Of a DNA stretch of 64,000 bases, positions 60,163 to 64,000 are shown in pieces; within the stretch, counting starts at the first letter, position 1, and each line of letters starts with the position of its first letter. This stretch comes from Haematobia irritans (lineage: Eukaryota; Arthropoda; Insecta; Diptera; Muscidae). Both the position numbers and the translations under genes were made by a program. Location of the stretch: the NCBI RefSeq assembly GCF_050003625.1, contig NC_134397.1, positions 97,882,162 through 97,946,161 on the forward strand. The letters are read 5' to 3'. Below the pieces are notes generated by a model. The model was not told the DNA's origin. It did no database searches and saw only the letters and a program-made list of their open reading frames with translations.

Positions 60163-61244
60163 TTGACAAGTCGAACCTTTTCCAAGGTAACGGCATCAAA
60201 AGTAGGTAATCCCTCACGAAAGAGATTCAAGGAACGCAGAAATGCTTTGTTTATCCTAAAGAAATTAGGATCAATCGACCCAAGCACGTTGTCGGCTAAA
60301 CAAAGCGATTCCTTAAAATGGGCTCAAGGAATTCTTGAGGCTGGAAAAAGGGAACGATCACCGGATGAGCTGCCATCCTCCAAAAGGGATCAACGATCGT
60401 TTGCCTCAGTTGCTAAAGACAGCCTTGTGATGGCTATCATAAATAAAGGAGCATTGGACGGTATGGTTCCAAAGCAAAAATGGGGGGAATTGAGAATGCT
60501 TTGTCTGGCGTCTACTCACAGGTGCTGGACAAGTTTCCCGGCCCAGATCCTCGACACCAAGAGGCTGGTTGGTATCAAGGAGGATTTAAGCTAGTCGCAT
60601 TTGAGGACCAGAGGTCTATAGAATGTTTTAAAGCTGCTCTGATACTAATTGGTGAAGTTTGGGAAGGAGCTGCTCTAGAGTTAGTCGAGAAGAAAGACAT
60701 ACCGGCTAGACCAAGAGCACATGCGTGGATACCTGCAAACCCTCCTGACCCTGAATCTATTTTAAATAGACTGAAACAATGCAATCCAGATCTTCCAACA
60801 GCTGATTGGAAGGTTGGCCGTTTGGATGAAGTGGATGGTCCAAGACGGCATGCAGTGTTTATATTGAACACTCAGTCTTTGCCACATCTAGCAAAGTCTC
60901 AGGGCCGTGTATGTTATGGCTTTCATTATATCCAAATGAAGGTGTATAAAAACGATCAGCTAAAAGATTCAGAAATGGACAAGCCTCTGTCTGAATCAGA
61001 AGTAAGCGGATCCTCTTGCGAAGTCGAGGGAGATACCAAAGTTGAAGACATGGATAGATACCGCATGCGTGAGGAGGCTTCTACTGCCTCAGAACTCACC
61101 AAAGTTGAACCTATGGTTATTGCGAGAGTCACCGATATCTCTGAAGAGGACATTCTTGATGACTCGATTGAAGCGGCTGATGTGACGGTTGTTGAAAATC
61201 TCGATGGTCCTACGGATCCTCCAGATAAATCTTCATCACTGTAA
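60163..61244 (+). pseudogene. LOA LINE ORF1, one frameshift
   Basis: First frame 60163-60594, second 60480-61244; they switch at a G6 run near 60482-60487, where a one-base change is the likely cause. The central part (AKDSLVMAIINKGALDGMV, YSQVLDKFPGPDPRHQEAGW, then HAWIPANPPDPESIL and RLDEVDGPRR) matches the nucleic-acid binding ORF1 domain of LOA-type elements rather than zinc knuckles. The C-terminal ~90 residues are acidic. Confidence 0.78.
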
Positions 61245-62622
61245 GGCTGCATGTGCTGCCTTAAAAGTTCTCCTGATGAAAGGGGACGTAGATATAGTTC
61301 TTATTCAAGAACCATATGTTTATAGAAACAAAATATGTGAATTAAGTACTCCGGGGTTCAAACTATTGCAGTATGCTGGTAATGATGTAAATCGAGCCTG
61401 TATAATTGCTAAAAACGAGCTCAACTTGTTTCTGCTTCCTTCAATGTGCAATACAGACACTGTCGTTGCCAGTTTAGAAATAGCCAAATGCAAATATTGG
61501 GTATCTTCGGTATACATGGGACATGACAGGGAGATGCCTCCATGTGCCGTTAAGACCTTAGTTGAGGAGTCACTGAAAACAAAGACGAAACTCATTATGG
61601 GATGCGATGCGAATGCGCATCATAGTATATGGGGAAGTAGTGATACTAATGCAAGGGGAGAGTCGCTAATAGAGTTTATTTTGCGTACTAATCTGGTAGT
61701 TTGCAACAAGGGAGATGCTCCAACCTTTGTCACTAAAAACAGGCAAGAGGTTTTGGACATCACCTTGGCCTCACAAGAATTGAATGAAATTATATTTGAG
61801 TGGCATGTTTTAAGTGAAAACAGCTTCTCAGATCATCGCTACATCAGTTTCAAATTTGATGTTCATACCACCAAGACCATATTTCCGCCAAATGTTAGGA
61901 AAGCTGACTGGAATAGGTATAGGGAATCGTTCAATATGATGATACCGGAAATACCAGAGACAAATATGAGCACTGTGCAAGTTATCGAACACGCAGTGGA
62001 GAGGATTACTAAGGCCTTCAACATTTCACTGAAAGCTGCATGCCCTAAAGGGAAGCCAAGGGGGAAAAATCGACCACCATGGTGGTCTACGGAGTTAGGT
62101 AATATGAGGAAATCGTGCAGGAAGCTCTTTAACAAAGCAAAGTCCACCAGAGCTTCTGTGGATTGGGACGCTTACAAGAAGAATCTGAGAGGATACAAGC
62201 GAGAACTGAGAAAGGCTCAGCATAACTCTTGGAATGATTACTGCAGCAGCATTGAGAATACGTCCGAGGCTTCCAGACTACGGAAGGTGCTAGCATCCAC
62301 GAGCTCCGCTCCAGGTTTCATTAAAACATCGGAGGGCAATTGGACAACGTCCAGTGAGGAGACGCTGGAGGTACTATTGGACACACATTTTCCCGGAAAT
62401 CAGACGGTTGAACCATGCACTGGCGGTGCCACAGTGGCTCAGCGGTCGTTTCCTATCGAGGAAATTGTATCAGAATCTAGAATAAAATGGGCGTTAAATA
62501 GCTTTGGATCATTCAAATCCCCCGGACCTGATGGAATTACTCCGGCGGAGTTAAAAGGGGTGGCTGACAGAATTATCCCCTGGTTGTCGGCGATATATAG
62601 GATGTATCAACTTAGCATATAA
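61204..62622 (+). pseudogene. LOA LINE ORF2, endonuclease and RT start only
   Basis: ATG 61204 (MVLRILQINLHHCKAA), overlapping ORF1 by 41 nt. The endonuclease is complete: IVLIQEPYVYRNK, GCDANAHHSIWGSSDTNARG and ENSFSDHRYISF (about 61830). A connecting region and RT start follow (SPGPDGITPAELKG, about 62520). A shift at about 62610 ends the frame; YNPRKWRESKVVFIPKAGK continues in the next frame up to the internal deletion. Without palm motifs this copy cannot encode an active RT. Confidence 0.83.
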
Positions 62623-62815
62623 TCCACGAAAGTGGAGAGAATCAAAAGTCGTTTTCATACCTAAAGCGGGAAAAGCCTCTCACTCGAATGCGAAGGATTT
62701 CCGACCAATTATACTCGTGCAAAAAGGCAATAGGAAAAAAGTGGGGTCTAAAACCAAAAATTGTACATTGGCTATACACGGCAGTGGTTAGACCTATAAT
62801 CAGCGTTGCCAGAAT

Positions 62816-63300
62816 TGTTTCACCAAAAACCGCTAGATTTGCCCAAAAAAATAGCTAAAAAAAGCTAAAAAATTCTAAAAAAAAAAGCTAATTTTTTTGT
62901 ATCAAAAGTCACATTTTTGATTGAAATTTAACAAACTTAAAGGCTTTATTTCACTTACAATGCATATTATTTTCATTTTAATTCCACTTCTGTGAGACTG
63001 TAACAATATCTAAGGCATATTAGCTCTGTTTGCGTATTCGATACATTTTGATTACTATCACAAATTTTTTACTGGAAGTCCTTCGTTTTGTGGGAGCTAC
63101 CTTCCCAACACCTCTATTTTATTTACTTGTTATTTTAAAATACTAAATGACCTAAGCATGCTTTGGATTTGGTAAAAAAATGATTTGTCATTTTTTTAAA
63201 TAAAATTTTAGTTTGGTTTTGAAATTGTGAAAAATTCGAAATACATCACTTTTATTTAAATTGTAGAAAATACCTATAGTTTACATTTCCCAGTAAAAAC
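62816..63300. other. AT-rich repeat after the LINE
   Basis: Starts at about 62800 with ATCAGCGTTGCCAGAATTG and continues with AGCTAAAAAA repeats; the same type of sequence sits in inverse orientation at 52440-52555, again next to a LOA fragment. No gene. Confidence 0.4.
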
Positions 63301-63309
63301 ATTTTCCTT

Positions 63310-63685
63310 TTCTTCATGAGCTATCAAAGTGCTTTAAAAACGTGCTAACGCCAACTTAAATTTTCAAATTCAGACTCGACTTCAAGTAGAAATTGTTGTA
63401 TATATACGTTTTTAAAATAAAGTGTTGAAAAACATCTATTTTTGAACGCTATTTTGGTTTGTGGTTAAGATGCAAAAACTCCTCACATTTAAAGACCATT
63501 TCATTAATTCTTCCTTCTTTCATGAAAACATACCAATTTTTAAGTTGAATCACTTAATTATAAGGACAAAACGACTTTATCGTCTTTTGGACAAGGAAAA
63601 CAGTTTATATAAAAGAAATTCACAAATGCTATTATAACCAAAATTCGCGTTCGTATTTTAAGGAGACGACAATATTTTTTCAGTG
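63310..63685. repeat. Right arm of the inverted MITE-like pair
   Basis: Ends ..CGACAATATTTTTTCAGTG, the inverse of 59330-59348. The base pair after it is CA where the left flank has TA, so the target duplication is not perfect. Confidence 0.65.
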
Positions 63686-64000
63686 CACAAAGCTATTCAC
63701 ATCTACTATTTTAATTTAGTAATATCGTAATAACTTTAGAATATTATAATAACATAAAAAGGATAAACGAGTCAAATGATAATATTCCCAATAATTTACT
63801 GACAGTTTATCTAATAAATTTGTATGGTAATAGTAGATTTAAAGTTCACGATAACTTTTATATAATGAAAAAACTTTACTACCAAAATGCCAAAACGCAT
63901 AATGGCTGGACTCATTATTAATGTTTCAACTGAGCTTTGAAATATGTGGAAACCCTTATACTTGCAGCAAGGCTTAGATAAAAACGCCGATTTATCCATA
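63686..64000. other. Window end, nothing recognised
   Basis: AT-rich; the minus-strand 62-aa ORF at 63811-63999 has no motif and is cut close to the window edge. Confidence 0.35.

Larger units (their letters stand above)
60011..62815 (+). mobile_element. LOA-type LINE with internal deletion
   Basis: 5' part from about 60011 (GGCCCCCATGCAGAG), ORF1 60163-61244, ORF2 61204-62622 and remnants to 62808. The RT catalytic core is missing: at about 62720 the sequence jumps from FRPIILV to WGLKPKIVHWLYTAVVRP, a downstream RT part, so the YADD motif was deleted. The element stops at PIIS and an AT-rich repeat follows. No target duplication found. Confidence 0.82.

Overview
The window looks like nuclear DNA from a higher dipteran with a large, repeat-rich genome. 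It is AT-rich, has 60-140 bp introns with clean GT..AG ends, and carries the usual insect retroelements (copia, BEL/Pao, Ty3/gypsy, Jockey-like and LOA/R1-like LINEs). The short-unit interspersed repeats at 20-21 kb and 52 kb are of a kind I associate with calyptrate (muscoid) flies; that last step is inference. A run of exactly 100 N at 49332-49431 marks a scaffold gap.

Layout. 0-6 kb: a palindromic 118-bp tandem repeat, then a pair of inverted ATTTGA-rich arms enclosing a duplicated segment, a truncated mariner-type transposon and a broken gypsy fragment. 6-8 kb: a piggyBac-type MITE and a complete tRNA-derived SINE with a 13-bp target duplication. 8-18 kb: three LTR elements nested like dolls: a decayed gypsy relic, hit in its 3' LTR by a nearly intact copia, itself hit in its 3' LTR by a mag-like gypsy with full-length ORF and apparently identical LTRs. 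18-21 kb: nested MITEs, an 81-bp tandem repeat and a dispersed repeat. 21.4-21.9 kb: an unannotated three-exon small gene for a 72-aa single-pass membrane protein. 22-36 kb: a Tc1 relic and a BEL element carrying two copies of a CACTA-like non-autonomous transposon and a nearly complete Jockey-like LINE. 36-42 kb: MITEs and TA microsatellites. 42-48 kb: a gypsy element inserted in a TA array, carrying a canonical -1 frameshift signal (slippery heptamer, 7-nt spacer, 9-bp hairpin), a third CACTA-like copy and a hAT-type MITE within that copy. 48.6-53 kb: a second mariner copy, the gap and minus-strand LINE fragments. 54.3-57.4 kb: the last two coding exons of a host gene on the minus strand. 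57.4-64 kb: probable intron/intergenic DNA with a LOA-type LINE between two inverted MITE arms.

Host coding content is therefore two genes. Almost everything else is transposon, and the insertion order can be read from target-site duplications and from reading frames that close once each insertion is removed. The mag-like gypsy is the only element that looks capable of activity; most others show at least one stop, frameshift, truncation or catalytic change. All homology statements come from motifs read by eye; no database search was run.
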